This document shows positions 28,584 to 39,542 of a DNA stretch of 64,000 nt, one piece after another; within the stretch, counting starts at the first letter, position 1, and each line of letters opens with the position of its first letter. Location: contig NZ_AP018439.1 in NCBI RefSeq assembly GCF_009937955.1, positions 2,604,001-2,668,000 on the forward strand, given 5' to 3'. Below the pieces are notes generated by a model. The model saw only the letters and a list, made by a program, of their open reading frames with translations. It did no database searches and was not told the origin of the DNA. The translations under genes and the position numbers were made by a program. The stretch comes from Undibacterium sp. KW1. Its GTDB lineage: Bacteria > Pseudomonadota > Gammaproteobacteria > Burkholderiales > Burkholderiaceae_D.

Positions 28584-29519
28584 TCAGCGTTTTAACTTGG
28601 GATCCAGTGCATCGCGCAAGCCATCACCCATGAGGTTAAAGGCTAGTACGGAAATCAGAATAGCCAGACCAGGGAAGGTGACCACCCACCAGGCACTTTG
28701 TATAAATTCCATGGCACTGGCCAGCATAGAGCCCCATTCTGGTGTTGGCGGCTGCGCGCCAAGACCCAGGAAGCCTAGTGCTGCCGCATCCAGTATCGCC
28801 GTGGAAAATCCCAGCGTAGCCTGCACAATGATAGGAGCCGCGCAGTTGGGCAGCACGCAATTAAACATCAAACGCAAGTTGCCCGCTCCAGCTATGCGTG
28901 AGGCATTGACATAATCCTTGTTCAGCTCACCACTGACTGCTGCACGCGTTAACCTGGCATACGAAGGCATGAGGACGATGGCAATGGCATACATGGCATT
29001 CATCAGGCCGGGGCCGAGTATCGCGACGACTGCGATTGCCAGCAACAGACTGGGCAGGGCTTGCAGGATATCCATGAAGCGCACAATGATCGTTTCCAGC
29101 ATGCGAGCAAAGCGCCCGGTCCAGCTACGTGAAAAACCGGCGATCAGACCCAGGGTCACACCCACGCCCATGGACAGGGTGACAGAGACCAGGCCTATAA
29201 ACAGCGACAAGCGTGAGCCATGAATGAGGCGGGACAAGATATCGCGACCAACCGGATCAGTGCCAAGTATGAATTTACTACTGCCCGTTGCTGTCCATGC
29301 GGGCGGCACCAATGTGGATTCGCGAAACTGTTCTATGGCGGAATGTGGTGCTATCCATTCCGCGAACAGGGCGCATAAACTCATTATGCCAACCAGCACG
29401 AGGCCGATGACGGCACCGCGGTTTTGCTTGAAGTAATGCCAGAACTCAATCAAGGGATGTGGTGGCGACAAGCTTGCGGTAGCAGCTACGGTATTTGCAG
29501 GTAAATTGGTATTGCTCAT
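28584..29519 (-). CDS. dppC: Dipeptide ABC transporter permease DppC
   Basis: 311 aa. N-terminal helix after a cytoplasmic lead, then the OppC-type N-terminal domain and five further helices. The EAA-type coupling loop is seen as [18 protein letters not shown]. The closing [18 protein letters not shown] is highly typical of DppC. It forms the channel with DppB. Confidence 0.93.
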   Translation of the reverse strand: MSNTNLPANTVAATASLSPPHPLIEFWHYFKQNRGAVIGLVLVGIMSLCALFAEWIAPHSAIEQFRESTLVPPAWTATGSSKFILGTDPVGRDILSRLIHGSRLSLFIGLVSVTLSMGVGVTLGLIAGFSRSWTGRFARMLETIIVRFMDILQALPSLLLAIAVVAILGPGLMNAMYAIAIVLMPSYARLTRAAVSGELNKDYVNASRIAGAGNLRLMFNCVLPNCAAPIIVQATLGFSTAILDAAALGFLGLGAQPPTPEWGSMLASAMEFIQSAWWVVTFPGLAILISVLAFNLMGDGLRDALDPKLKR

Positions 29520-29567
29520 AATTCTGCGATCAAGTCTTTTAAACGATGAGTGAAATTGGACATCACA

Positions 29568-30572
29568 TTAATGGCGTATGCGCGGATTGATCACGCCATA
29601 CAACACATCGACAATCAGGTTGACGGTGATGACGATGGTGGCGATCAGTAATATCCCACCCTGCACGGTCGGGTAATCACGCCTTTGTATCGCTTCGATC
29701 AACCACTTGCCTATACCTGGCCAGGAGAAGATGGTTTCAGTCAAAATGGCACCAGCCAGCAAGGTGCCGACTTGCATGCCGATGACCGTAATGACAGGGA
29801 TAAGTGCATTACGCAAGGCATGCACCCAGACTACCCGCATCCATGACATGCCTTTGGCACGAGCAGTACGCACATAATCTTCCTTGAGTACTTCCAGCAT
29901 GGCAGAGCGGGTCATGCGGGCAATCACGGCAAGTGGAATTGTGCCAAGTGCAATCGCCGGCAAGATCAGATGCATGACGGCTGATTTGAAAGCACCTTCT
30001 TCACCTGACAGCAGGCTATCGATCAGCATCAGGCCAGTCACATGCGGCAGGTCAAACAGAATATCGATACGGCCAGACACTGGCGTCCAGCCCAGGGTCA
30101 CAGAAAACATCAGGATGAGCAAAAGCGCCCACCAGAAGATAGGCATGGAATAACCAGTCAGGGATGCTCCCATGACAGAGTAATCAAGAAAGCTATTGCG
30201 CTTCAGGGCGGCCAATATGCCCGCTGGCAATCCAAGCACAACCGCAAAAATAATCGCGCATAGCGATAATTCCAGCGTTGCCGGGAACAGGGTAAAAAAT
30301 TCTTTGCTGACCAGTTCCTGGGTGATGATGGAACGACCCAGATCGCCTTGCAGAACTTTGCCCAGATAAGAAAAATACTGCTGGTACAAAGGTTGATCCA
30401 ACCCATACAAATGCATGAGACTGGCATAGCGTTCTGCATCCATGCCGCGCTCACCTGTCATGGCTTCGACGACATTGCCGGGTATCAGATGTATCAAAGA
30501 AAAAACCAGCAGCGTGATGCCAAGGAAAGTAGGGATGACTACACCCAGGCGTCGGAGAATAAAACCCAGCAT
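29568..30572 (-). CDS. dppB: Dipeptide ABC transporter permease DppB
   Basis: 334 aa from ATG 30572 (MLGFILRRLGVVIPTFLGIT). The frame is open to 30662, but this start gives the standard first transmembrane helix. Six helices are expected; the coupling loop reads RTARAKGMSWMRVVWVHALR. The C-terminus VDVLYGVINPRIRH is typical of the family. It follows dppA by 137 bp. Confidence 0.93.
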   Translation of the reverse strand: MLGFILRRLGVVIPTFLGITLLVFSLIHLIPGNVVEAMTGERGMDAERYASLMHLYGLDQPLYQQYFSYLGKVLQGDLGRSIITQELVSKEFFTLFPATLELSLCAIIFAVVLGLPAGILAALKRNSFLDYSVMGASLTGYSMPIFWWALLLILMFSVTLGWTPVSGRIDILFDLPHVTGLMLIDSLLSGEEGAFKSAVMHLILPAIALGTIPLAVIARMTRSAMLEVLKEDYVRTARAKGMSWMRVVWVHALRNALIPVITVIGMQVGTLLAGAILTETIFSWPGIGKWLIEAIQRRDYPTVQGGILLIATIVITVNLIVDVLYGVINPRIRH

Positions 30573-30709
30573 CGAAAAACCTTTTTTTAAGACAAGCCTA
30601 CAAACAGCATCATAAAGACTGAAAAAGCAGCAAGCAGATACAACGATGGCACCAAATTGCAATTGTTCAGCAAAATTGGTGCCACGTGTTGTTCACCAGT
30701 AAGCAGTAC

Positions 30710-32329
30710 TTATTTATCCAAATCTACTTTTTTAAAGTAATGATGGGCAGTTGAATCCATCTTGAAGCCAATTACATTTTTGCGTACCGGTGTATAACGC
30801 AAAGAATGTGCCAGCAGCAATAAAGGCGCTTCTTCCCTGACTATTTCTTGCGCTTTTTCGTAAAGCTTGGCCCTTTCAGACTGCTTAGGTGTCAATTTGG
30901 CTTTCTGGATCAGTTCTTCATAATCCTTATTGCACCATCTTGGAATATTGCCGCCACCTTTGACAGCTTCGCATCCCAAAATTGGCTCAAAGAAATTATC
31001 CGGGTCGCCATTGTCGCCGGACCAGCCAAACATCATGGCATGTTGCTCGCCAGTCTTGCTGCGCTTTTTATACTCTGTCCATTCGTAAGTTGTCAGCTTG
31101 GTTTTGACGCCAATTTTTGCCCAGTCTGCCTGTATCAACTCAGCCATACGTTTGCCGTCCGGGTTGTAGGGGCGGGATACAGGCAAATACCAGAGTTCAA
31201 CTTCCAGGCCATTTGCATAACCAGCTTTTGCCAGCAAATCTTTTGCCTGGGCGATGTCGTAAGGATATTCCTTTATCTTATCGTTATACGACCACATCGT
31301 AGGCGGGATAACGTTTTTGGCGATTTGACCCGTACCCGCATAGACGGATTTCAATATCGATGCACGATCTACAGCCAGATTCAAAGCCTGGCGCACCAGC
31401 TTGTTATCGAAGGGTTTTTTCTCGACGTTGAAGCCGACGTAACCAATATTCAAACCTTGTTGTGACAACAGTTTGATATTTGGGTCGCTCTTCATCAATT
31501 CCACATCTGCCGGTTTTGGCAAGGCCATGACATGGCATTCGCCTGCTTTGAGTTTGGCGTAACGCACCGACGCATCCGGCGTGATTGCGTAAATCAGATT
31601 ATCGATTTTCGGACGTCCATCCCAATAACCATCATGTGCCTTGTAGCGGATGATGGCATCTTTTTGATAGGAGACGAACTGGAAGGCACCTGTGCCTATG
31701 ATTTCCTTATCGATCAGTTCTGGTGTTCCTGCTGCCTTCATTTTCTGCGCATATTCAGCTGAATGAACAGACATGAAATCCATCGTCAGCGTGGCGAGAA
31801 AAGGCGCTTCCTGACGCTTGAGTTTAAAACGTACGGTCAGGTCATCGACTTTTTCGAGTTTATCAACTATTTTGTTAATACCCAGATCCTGGAAGTAGGC
31901 ATAGGTTTGACCTGGCGTGTTCTTATGGAAGGGATGATTTTCATCTGCCATGCGATAGAAGCTGAAAAGTATATCGTCGGCATTGAGGTCGCGGCTGGGT
32001 TTGAACTTGGCATTGCTGTGGAACTTGACACCTTTGCGCAGCTTGAAGGTATAGGTCAGTCCATCTGCAGAAATATCCCAGGATTCTGCCAGTGCAGGAG
32101 TGATATTGGTGGTGCCGGTTTCCATTTCCACCAAACGGTTATACATGGGCACTGAGCCAGCATCCGCCGTGGTGCCTGTGGTAAAGAACTGGGGATTAAA
32201 ACCTTCTGGACTACCTTCAGAGCAAAAAACCAAAGTCTTGGCGGCCATTGCCGCGCCTGCATGCAAACCTGCAAAAGCGCCAATCACAACCAACGTGCCA
32301 GTCTTCAATAACCAATTACCTTTTTTCAT
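30710..32329 (-). CDS. dppA: Periplasmic dipeptide-binding protein DppA
   Basis: 539 aa. Signal peptide of about 29 residues (core VVIGAFAGLHAGAAMA). The mature part starts KTLVFCSEGSPEGFNP, the hallmark of DppA, and is a cluster C substrate-binding protein. It captures di- or tripeptides, and in E. coli also haem and 5-aminolevulinate, for DppBCDF. It is the first gene of the operon, so the promoter should lie in the 32330-32681 gap. Confidence 0.94.
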   Translation of the reverse strand: MKKGNWLLKTGTLVVIGAFAGLHAGAAMAAKTLVFCSEGSPEGFNPQFFTTGTTADAGSVPMYNRLVEMETGTTNITPALAESWDISADGLTYTFKLRKGVKFHSNAKFKPSRDLNADDILFSFYRMADENHPFHKNTPGQTYAYFQDLGINKIVDKLEKVDDLTVRFKLKRQEAPFLATLTMDFMSVHSAEYAQKMKAAGTPELIDKEIIGTGAFQFVSYQKDAIIRYKAHDGYWDGRPKIDNLIYAITPDASVRYAKLKAGECHVMALPKPADVELMKSDPNIKLLSQQGLNIGYVGFNVEKKPFDNKLVRQALNLAVDRASILKSVYAGTGQIAKNVIPPTMWSYNDKIKEYPYDIAQAKDLLAKAGYANGLEVELWYLPVSRPYNPDGKRMAELIQADWAKIGVKTKLTTYEWTEYKKRSKTGEQHAMMFGWSGDNGDPDNFFEPILGCEAVKGGGNIPRWCNKDYEELIQKAKLTPKQSERAKLYEKAQEIVREEAPLLLLAHSLRYTPVRKNVIGFKMDSTAHHYFKKVDLDK

Positions 32330-32681
32330 CCAGACTCTCCACAGTGAATAAATACCAGTAAAAACGACAAAACGATTGTGCCATAGCAGACCCGCACAGA
32401 TTTTTGTATTGTGCAGTAATTCGATAAGATTTGTATTTTTTTGTTACAAGGCCGAAGAAAATTTTGAAAACAAAATCGACAAATCACATAGCCACCATGG
32501 AATGCAATCTCTTACAAAGAAGATTTGCTCAGTGTTGCAAATATGATGCATAGTAGAGAATAAATTTTTTCACTTTTTTTGCGCGGAACCAAAAGATTGC
32601 TTGTGCCGTCAAAATCGATATGCGTTTCAGGTATAAGCAATTTACAAAAACAATGCACTTCACTATTCATCTCAGCGGTTC
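32330..32681. other. Divergent intergenic region, dppA / hydrolase gene
   Basis: 352 bp of AT-rich sequence with long T and A runs. It must carry the dpp promoter on the minus strand and the hydrolase promoter on the plus strand. I see no convincing hairpin or operator. Confidence 0.45.
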
Positions 32682-33389
32682 ATGCATACTGACTTAGAAA
32701 AAATCAACTGGTCGGATGACATAATCCCCGATGTTATCGCAGAGTTTCCGGCAGGGTCTGGTCCGTTTCCTGCAGTGATATTGGCACCAGGTCTGCGCTA
32801 TGACATGCACCGGCCAGTCATGGCACAAGTAGCCCATCACTTGCTGTTGCAAGGTTTTGCTGTATTCAGATTCAACTGGTCTTTTTATACTTCTGACGCG
32901 GCCCGTGGACAGCCTTTAGCAGATTTAATACCGGAGTTGCAGGACATGACATCAGTGTTGCGCCTGGCAACCAATGATGGGCGCATACAACAGCAGAATA
33001 TTTCGATCGCAGGGAAATCTTTTGGCTCCATAGTCGCCTGGCGCTTTTTTCAGCAACAGCCTGCTGTGAAAAGCTGTGTGCTATTGACGCCCTTATGTGT
33101 GGCAGACAAATCTGGAGGGGATGAACTCAGCCTGGTGAAACAGAATTATCCCTGCGCTGAGCTAGAAAAAAGGCCAGTTCTTATGCTGGCCGGGAATGCA
33201 GATCCTTATTGCGAACTCGATACTCTGCGGGAGTTTGCCGGGCCCATGGCAGCACGATTCAAAATTGTCGTGCTGGAAGGTAATCACAGTATGGAGATAC
33301 CTGATGAAGATACGACGGTGGCTACCAGCAAACTGGAGCGCAACCTGGCTTTGCTAGCCTGCCACATCCAGGGTTTCTTGCTTCAGTAA
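32682..33389 (+). CDS. Alpha/beta hydrolase (TEX30/KANL3-like)
   Basis: 235 aa. The nucleophile elbow GKSFGS places Ser113, with a likely acid Asp in NADPYCELD and His in GNHSME near the C-terminus, giving a complete triad. The early APGLRYDMHRP segment resembles the TEX30/KANL3-type hydrolases annotated in many proteobacteria. The substrate is unknown. It is a single gene facing recJ tail to tail with only 22 bp between. Confidence 0.8.
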   Translation: MHTDLEKINWSDDIIPDVIAEFPAGSGPFPAVILAPGLRYDMHRPVMAQVAHHLLLQGFAVFRFNWSFYTSDAARGQPLADLIPELQDMTSVLRLATNDGRIQQQNISIAGKSFGSIVAWRFFQQQPAVKSCVLLTPLCVADKSGGDELSLVKQNYPCAELEKRPVLMLAGNADPYCELDTLREFAGPMAARFKIVVLEGNHSMEIPDEDTTVATSKLERNLALLACHIQGFLLQ

Positions 33390-33411
33390 ATTGAGTGCCA
33401 CCAATACGGCG

Positions 33412-35100
33412 TTAATCTATGTGCTCCACCATTAACTGTACTCTGGTGACACCATTGTATTCATTGGCATCGAGCCTGAAGGCAACGTGGACGTTTTCAG
33501 GCAGGGTGTCGGTATGGCCAAACCAGATTGCATCATAGCGCAGCTTGTTTTTCTCCAGCACCAGTTTTAAATGGCGCTCTTTTAATATTCTCTGCGATAT
33601 CAGTTTAAAGTCATCGCAAAATATGGGGGGAGGGAAACCTTGCCCCCATACTTGCGTATCCAGCAGGCGGATAAAGTCTGTCGTGTAATAGGCCTCTTCC
33701 AGTGGGCCATCAGTTTCTACCACCCGCTCAAGCTGGTGTGCCTGTAACCAGCTTTTTCCTACGGCTTCAAAAGCCTGCTGGAATGTCGGGAAGTCTTCAG
33801 ACCGCAAGGTCAGACCTGCTGCCATTGCATGACCACCAAATTTTTGTATCAGGCTGGGTGCGTGCTTGGATACCAGATCAAGCGCATCACGCAAATGAAA
33901 GCCTGGTATGGAACGACCCGAACCTTTGATCAATCCCTCGCCTCCAGGTGCAAAGGTAATCGTGGGGCGATAAAACTTGTCTTTCAGGCGCGAGGCGACG
34001 ATACCAATGACACCCTGATGCCAGCCTTCATCAAACACGGTAATGGTATTGCTATCTTGTGGCTGGAAGTCATCCAGGTGAAGCAGCGCCACATCCTGCA
34101 TTTCACGTTCTATGTCTTTGCGGTCAGCATTGATGCTGTTTAATTCCTGCGCGATTTGCCAGGCGCGGCCTTCGTCATCCGTGGTCAGGCATTCTATGCC
34201 CAGGGCCATGTCAGCCAGACGACCAGCAGCGTTGAGTCTGGGGCCAAGAGCGAAGCCAAGATCAAAAGGGCTGGCATTGTGTGGTTCGCGACCAGCTACG
34301 CGGAATAGTGCAGCTATGCCCGCACACATCCGGCCAGCGCGCATGCGCTTCAGGCCTTGCGCCACCAGGATGCGGTTATTGGCATCCAGTTTAACCACGT
34401 CAGCAACCGTACCTAGCGCAACCAGATCCAGTAAAGTATCAAGCTTGGGTTGATTTTGCTGGTCGAACACGCCGCGCTGGCGTAGTTCTGCCCGCAAAGC
34501 CAGCAAGACATAAAACATGACGCCTACACCGGCCAGGTTCTTGCTGGGAAAGCCGCATTCAGGCTGATTTGGATTGACGATGACAGCAGCATCCGGCAAA
34601 TGATCACCAGGCAAATGGTGATCGGTGACGACCACGGCTATGCCCTGGGCATTGGCCGCTGCCACACCATCCACACTGGCAATGCCGTTATCGACAGTGA
34701 CGATGACGTCTGGCGACTTTTCTTTTTGTGTTAGCGCAACGATTTCTGGTGTCAGGCCATAACCATATTCAAAACGATTCGGGACGATGTAATCGACATT
34801 TGCCCCCAGCATGCGCAGGCCGCGCAAGCCTACCGCACAGGCAGTCGCACCATCGCAGTCGTAATCGGCGACGATGACGAGTTTTTTGTTTTGTGCAATT
34901 GCGTCGGCTAAAAACTTTGCAGCCTGGTCTATGTGCAAGAGCCCGGCAGGCGGCAACATGGCATTCAATTCTGTGCTGAGTTCTTTTTCACCTGTTGCAC
35001 CGCGTGATGCGTATAGACGTGCCAGTACAGGGTGCAAGCCATTCTGGCGCAACATTTCAGATTCACGGAAAGGGCAGGGGCGTACTGTAATGCGTGTCAT
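33412..35100 (-). CDS. recJ: Single-stranded-DNA exonuclease RecJ
   Basis: 562 aa from ATG 35100, which gives the canonical start MTRITVRPCP; a longer frame to 35139 adds nothing. DHH-family motifs are visible: VADYDCDGATA, VTVDNGIA, VVTDHHLPGD and the DHHA1 region ending GGHAMAAGL. It degrades ssDNA 5'-3' in RecF-pathway recombination, mismatch and base-excision repair. Its ATG overlaps the upstream gene's stop by four bases. Confidence 0.96.
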   Translation of the reverse strand: MTRITVRPCPFRESEMLRQNGLHPVLARLYASRGATGEKELSTELNAMLPPAGLLHIDQAAKFLADAIAQNKKLVIVADYDCDGATACAVGLRGLRMLGANVDYIVPNRFEYGYGLTPEIVALTQKEKSPDVIVTVDNGIASVDGVAAANAQGIAVVVTDHHLPGDHLPDAAVIVNPNQPECGFPSKNLAGVGVMFYVLLALRAELRQRGVFDQQNQPKLDTLLDLVALGTVADVVKLDANNRILVAQGLKRMRAGRMCAGIAALFRVAGREPHNASPFDLGFALGPRLNAAGRLADMALGIECLTTDDEGRAWQIAQELNSINADRKDIEREMQDVALLHLDDFQPQDSNTITVFDEGWHQGVIGIVASRLKDKFYRPTITFAPGGEGLIKGSGRSIPGFHLRDALDLVSKHAPSLIQKFGGHAMAAGLTLRSEDFPTFQQAFEAVGKSWLQAHQLERVVETDGPLEEAYYTTDFIRLLDTQVWGQGFPPPIFCDDFKLISQRILKERHLKLVLEKNKLRYDAIWFGHTDTLPENVHVAFRLDANEYNGVTRVQLMVEHID

Positions 35101-36083
35101 GAAATCGAAAATAAATGATGTAATGAGGGTTTGACCCAAAATTTACGCAAGGACCAGGGCGTCAGGTCAAAGCTGGCGATCTTGTGCGCATCGCTGAAAT
35201 TGAGTTTCAGGCTGGTGATTTGCTTATTCCGCAGACCTGCTACCAGAGGGGAAAACCAGTTTTTATCCAGTTCGTGCATATTGTCCAGCCATAGAGCCCA
35301 GTCGCTATTGATGGCAGCTTCGCATAGATTGTTGAGCAATACTGGTACTTGTCCCTGCGACTGAGACAGATGCTGGGCGTACTCCTTAGCGGTACTGACT
35401 TGCTTTAGCGCTGGATCAAGATTCTGCGCACCGCCGGATATCCAAACAGAATTGATGACTTTGGCACCGCGCATTTCACGCTGAGCATTGATGTCATGGG
35501 TGAACCACTGCATCTGTATTTCATTTTGCAGTTTGCGCCAGGGACGCTCAAACTCGCCTTTTGGCATCCATATATCAATATTGTGACCGCAAGCGGCATC
35601 TACTGTGGCCGTTAGCAGACCTGCCCATTCATCAGCACGTAAAAACCAGGTTTGTGCATCGCCAAACAAGATTTGCAAGCCCATTTCTTCGCAACTTGCT
35701 TTAGCCATTTCAAATAATGGACGGGATTCGGTTTCGCTGATATTTAGTTGCCGCTGATCTGTCAGTACCAGATGATCACGGGCAATATGGATGTGGACAG
35801 GCTGCAAGACGTACCAGTTTCCGGCTTCAGGCCTCAGGCCATATGCTTGCATGCGGTTCCAGGCTATCGCCGGACTATTTGCTTTATCTGCGGGAGGAAA
35901 TTGGCCTGCAAGCCAGTATTCATAGCTGAGTGCGCGCGAGAAATCGTCTGTCGTCTGCGTCCGGGCACTGCCTGCGCAAGCGATTAGCCTGGCTAAACCA
36001 GGGGTGTGCATTTCTTTTAACAGGTCTTTGGCAAGGCTTGCTGGCGGAATCCCGAAGGGGATTATCAATTCTAAATGGTTCAT
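35097..36083 (-). CDS. rpfE: RpfE-type conserved protein
   Basis: 328 aa. I recognise the text (LELIIPFGIPP, MPKGEFERPWRKLQNEIQM, INSVWISGGA) as the protein often annotated as regulatory protein RpfE or an archaeal-type phosphoglycerate mutase-like protein. No catalytic motif of a true mutase is evident to me, and its function is unsettled. In Xanthomonas rpfE also sits next to recJ. Here the stop overlaps the recJ ATG by four bases, so translation is probably coupled. Confidence 0.7.
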   Translation of the reverse strand: MNHLELIIPFGIPPASLAKDLLKEMHTPGLARLIACAGSARTQTTDDFSRALSYEYWLAGQFPPADKANSPAIAWNRMQAYGLRPEAGNWYVLQPVHIHIARDHLVLTDQRQLNISETESRPLFEMAKASCEEMGLQILFGDAQTWFLRADEWAGLLTATVDAACGHNIDIWMPKGEFERPWRKLQNEIQMQWFTHDINAQREMRGAKVINSVWISGGAQNLDPALKQVSTAKEYAQHLSQSQGQVPVLLNNLCEAAINSDWALWLDNMHELDKNWFSPLVAGLRNKQITSLKLNFSDAHKIASFDLTPWSLRKFWVKPSLHHLFSIS

Positions 36084-36148
36084 AGTGCTGTATTGTATGG
36101 CAAACGTGTGGCAAACTGCTGGCTGCCTTCACAACAAGTGTAAATGCA

Positions 36149-37405
36149 GTGAAAAATCTCTCTTTTGAATGGCTGGTTGGCTTGCGGTATACGCGTGCTG
36201 GCCGGCGTAGTGGTCGTAATGGTTTTATTTCCTTTATCTCGCTAATCTCGATGGCAGGTATCGGGCTGGGCGTGGCAGCCATGATTGTTGTCATTTCAGT
36301 CATGAACGGGTTCCAGAAAGAAGTACGGGACCGCATGTTGTCCGTACTGGCCCACGTCGAAGTCTTTGATGCCAGCGGTGCCTTGCCTGACTGGCGTTCA
36401 ACAGCGCTGGAAGTGCAAAAAAATCCTGCTGTCACGGGAACCGCTCCCTATGTCGATGGTCAGGCCATGATCATCCGTGAAGATGTCATGCGCGGCGTTA
36501 TTATCAGAGGCATCTTGCCTGAAGAAGAACCCAAGGTCTCGGATGTCGCTAGCAAAATCAAGTATGGCAAATGGGCAGACCTCAAGCCTGGCGAATTCAA
36601 TATCGTACTGGGATCTGCACTGGCCAACAGTTTGCGGGTACGCATAGGCGAAAAAATTACCCTGGCTGCGCCCGAGGGGCAGATGACGCCTGCGGGCGTT
36701 GTTCCTCGCCTGAAAGCCTTTAATGTCGTCGGCATATTTGAGGCTGGGCACTACGAATATGATTCTGGCATGGCATTCATGCACATAGAAGATGCGCAAA
36801 AATTCTTCCGCCTTAATTCGCCATCCGGCCTGCGTCTGCGCATCAAGGAGATGCTCAAGGCACCACAGGTAGCGCTGGAGTTGTCGCGCACTTTGTCAGG
36901 CGATTTGCTGATCCGTGATTGGTCACAACAGAACAAGGTGTATTTCGCTGCCGTAAAAGCAGAAAAAACCATGATGTTTATCATCCTGACCCTGATCATC
37001 GCCGTGGCTGCGTTTAACCTGGTTTCTACTCTGGTCATGACGGTCACAGACAAGCAGGCTGATATTGCCATCTTGCGCACCCTGGGGGCGGCACCTTCAT
37101 CGATCATGAAAATATTCGTGATACAAGGCACCATCGTTGGTTGCCTCGGTACGCTGTCTGGTGTGGGGCTTGGCCTGCTGATCTCTCTTAATATTGACGT
37201 CATCGTGCCTTTCATAGAAAGCATATTGGGTATACAACTGCTGTCCAAAGAAGTGTATGTCATCAGTAAACTGCCATCGGATGTGCAGTTGTTTGACGTG
37301 CTGACTATTGGTAGTGTCGCTTTAATTCTGGCCATGCTGGCCACTATCTATCCTAGCTGGCGTGCTTCGCGCGTGAAACCTGCGGAGGCATTGCGTTATG
37401 AATGA
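36149..37405 (+). CDS. lolC: Lipoprotein-releasing ABC transporter permease LolC/LolE type
   Basis: 418 aa with a GTG start. The N-terminal [26 protein letters not shown] leads into the first helix. A large periplasmic domain (about 50-265) follows, and three helices lie in the C-terminal third. The end [15 protein letters not shown] is diagnostic. It extracts lipoproteins from the inner membrane for LolA. Only one permease is here, as in species with a LolF-type homodimer. It overlaps lolD by eight bases. Confidence 0.93.
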   Translation: MKNLSFEWLVGLRYTRAGRRSGRNGFISFISLISMAGIGLGVAAMIVVISVMNGFQKEVRDRMLSVLAHVEVFDASGALPDWRSTALEVQKNPAVTGTAPYVDGQAMIIREDVMRGVIIRGILPEEEPKVSDVASKIKYGKWADLKPGEFNIVLGSALANSLRVRIGEKITLAAPEGQMTPAGVVPRLKAFNVVGIFEAGHYEYDSGMAFMHIEDAQKFFRLNSPSGLRLRIKEMLKAPQVALELSRTLSGDLLIRDWSQQNKVYFAAVKAEKTMMFIILTLIIAVAAFNLVSTLVMTVTDKQADIAILRTLGAAPSSIMKIFVIQGTIVGCLGTLSGVGLGLLISLNIDVIVPFIESILGIQLLSKEVYVISKLPSDVQLFDVLTIGSVALILAMLATIYPSWRASRVKPAEALRYE

Positions 37406-38111
37406 TCAAGTATTGAATCAAGAAAAGAATAAACAAGAAATGATTTTATCCTGCAGCGGCCTGGGTAAGACGTTTTCGCAAGGGCTGGAATCTGTCAATG
37501 TCCTGAATGAAATCAATCTGAGCATCTACAAGGGTGAGCGAATCGCCATCGTCGGTGCATCTGGTTGCGGCAAATCTACTTTATTGCATTTGCTGGGCGG
37601 ACTTGATACCCCAAGCAAAGGAACGGTTACCTTGCAGGGCAAGGATTTTGCCAGTCTGAATGAGACCGCGCGCGGAGAGTTGCGCAATCATGCGCTGGGC
37701 TTTGTCTATCAGTTTCACCATCTGTTGCCTGAGTTTTCTGCGCTGGACAATGTGGCCATGCCTCTTATCATCCGTCGCATGGCAAGAAGTGAAGCGCAAA
37801 AAGTAGCACAGGCAATTTTGGAAAAAGTGGGCCTTGGTCATAGACTCAAGCACGTTCCTGGTGAATTGTCTGGCGGTGAAAGACAGCGTGTGGCTTTGGC
37901 GCGCGCTCTGGTAACCCAGCCTGCCTGCGTGTTGGCAGATGAGCCTACAGGTAACCTCGACGGTAGTACAGCACAACAGGTGTTTGCCTTGATGCTGGAA
38001 TTATCGCAAACTCTGGGTACGGCATTTGTGATTGTTACCCATGATGCGGAGTTGGCCGGTCGCTGTGACCGTGTTTTCCGTTTGACTGAACGCGGCTTGC
38101 AACAACAATAG
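37398..38111 (+). CDS. lolD: Lipoprotein-releasing ABC transporter ATPase LolD
   Basis: 237 aa. Walker [10 protein letters not shown] at 53-61, the LolD-specific [20 protein letters not shown] motif, signature [15 protein letters not shown] and Walker [10 protein letters not shown] are all present. It powers the permease encoded just upstream, with overlapping frames. The next gene starts only 7 bp downstream, so the outer-membrane protein and deacetylase genes may be read from the same transcript. Confidence 0.95.
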   Translation: MNDQVLNQEKNKQEMILSCSGLGKTFSQGLESVNVLNEINLSIYKGERIAIVGASGCGKSTLLHLLGGLDTPSKGTVTLQGKDFASLNETARGELRNHALGFVYQFHHLLPEFSALDNVAMPLIIRRMARSEAQKVAQAILEKVGLGHRLKHVPGELSGGERQRVALARALVTQPACVLADEPTGNLDGSTAQQVFALMLELSQTLGTAFVIVTHDAELAGRCDRVFRLTERGLQQQ

Positions 38112-38118
38112 AAATGGC

Positions 38119-39540
38119 ATGCGAAAAACCAGCAAAATGAATTTCAGGAGACGTGATCCTGCGTTTTCCATAGCTCATTTTTCTACCGGACCAGGTGGCT
38201 GGGTCATGCTTGGTCTGTTATCTGTGCTCGCATTACCTACATCGGCTGTGTATGCGGCAGATACAGTAGAGCTGGTGTTGCAACTGGAAACTTCGCTGAC
38301 CAGCGACAGTAATCCGTTTCGCTTTTACGAGCAGACAGCCAAGCCCACACAGCCTGATCAAGGTGACCAGGGGCAAGGTGAGCAGTCAGGTCAGCCTGGC
38401 GTTGCCGACGACAAAAAGTTTCGTAATCGCGATAGCATAACCGGCACCGATGTGCGGGCTGGCGCCATCATCACCATTCTATCGGACCGTACCCGCCTGA
38501 TACTGACTGGCTCGCTAGGTAACCGGCATTATAAAAACTATAAAGAACTCGATCACCACCTGACTGCAGGCGATGCCACGCTCCAATGGGCAGCAGGACA
38601 GATTATTAATGGCCAAATCACTGCGGGTAAAGAAGACAGATTATTTCAATACATCAATGGCAGTCTCACAGATAAAGATATCTCGCACCAAAAACGTGCT
38701 TCTGCCAATGTTAATTTTAAACTGACTGATGAATGGTCCTTGAATGCCAGTCTGGACAGGGCTGGCCTGAATTATGATTTGCCCCTGAATCAGCTATATA
38801 ACTTTGACGAGCGTGGCAGGCAATTGAGTGGGCGCTACTACTCTCCAACCGGATCAAGTGTTGAAATCGGGACACGTTTGTCGGAAACGAATTTCCCGGA
38901 CCGTAATGAGCAGGATATTGCCGACCTGGATAAGGCATATAAAGAGTCAGAGGTCTTTCTCGATGCTGAATGGCGTTACAGCAGCAAGTCTGTTACCAGT
39001 GCGCATCTGGGGGTGATCAAACGCAAGTACGATGTGCTGACAGAACGCGACACCAATTTGTCGAATATTTTATTGCGTGGTACCTATCATTATTCACCAA
39101 AACTGCGCCTGGATTTGCAGTTGTGGGACCGGCCTTTTACCATTGTTGACCGCACTGTCGTCTATGTGCTGAGCAAGGCATTACGCTTTGATGCACAGTG
39201 GAAGTATTCAGACAAATCGCAGATGAATTTCTCTACGCTTTTTCAAAATAGCGACAATGTTTTGGTGCCACGCCTGGCGACACTGGCCGATGGCACATCG
39301 CGCAAGGAGAAATTGATACGCGTCGGTTTGGGTGGGGCTTATGAGTTTGAGAGGGGTTTCCGTATGGTGCTGGACAGTTTTTATGAAAAAGTCCAGCGTG
39401 AATCTGATGGTGTTAATCTGAAGCAGGCCGTGATTAAACTGGGTCTGGAATATACCTATGAAAATTTGCCGGGGAGTAATTCGCGTATGGGTTTGAAACG
39501 CTACCAGCATTCCCTTAGCGCCTCGGATAGTTTGCGCTGA
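38119..39540 (+). CDS. Predicted outer-membrane beta-barrel protein (EpsL/BBP2-like)
   Basis: 473 aa. A long N-region and signal sequence end near VYAADTVELVL. The rest alternates polar and hydrophobic residues with Gly/Tyr/Arg turns (SLGNRHYKNYKEL, SGRYYSPTGSSVEIGTRL), typical of barrel strands. A Gln/Gly-rich insert lies at about 75-93. Spacing and context (a deacetylase gene 2 bp after its stop) suggest a role in export of a surface polysaccharide, as for EpsL-like barrels (inference). I would not assign a substrate. Confidence 0.65.
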   Translation: MRKTSKMNFRRRDPAFSIAHFSTGPGGWVMLGLLSVLALPTSAVYAADTVELVLQLETSLTSDSNPFRFYEQTAKPTQPDQGDQGQGEQSGQPGVADDKKFRNRDSITGTDVRAGAIITILSDRTRLILTGSLGNRHYKNYKELDHHLTAGDATLQWAAGQIINGQITAGKEDRLFQYINGSLTDKDISHQKRASANVNFKLTDEWSLNASLDRAGLNYDLPLNQLYNFDERGRQLSGRYYSPTGSSVEIGTRLSETNFPDRNEQDIADLDKAYKESEVFLDAEWRYSSKSVTSAHLGVIKRKYDVLTERDTNLSNILLRGTYHYSPKLRLDLQLWDRPFTIVDRTVVYVLSKALRFDAQWKYSDKSQMNFSTLFQNSDNVLVPRLATLADGTSRKEKLIRVGLGGAYEFERGFRMVLDSFYEKVQRESDGVNLKQAVIKLGLEYTYENLPGSNSRMGLKRYQHSLSASDSLR

Positions 39541-39542
39541 TC

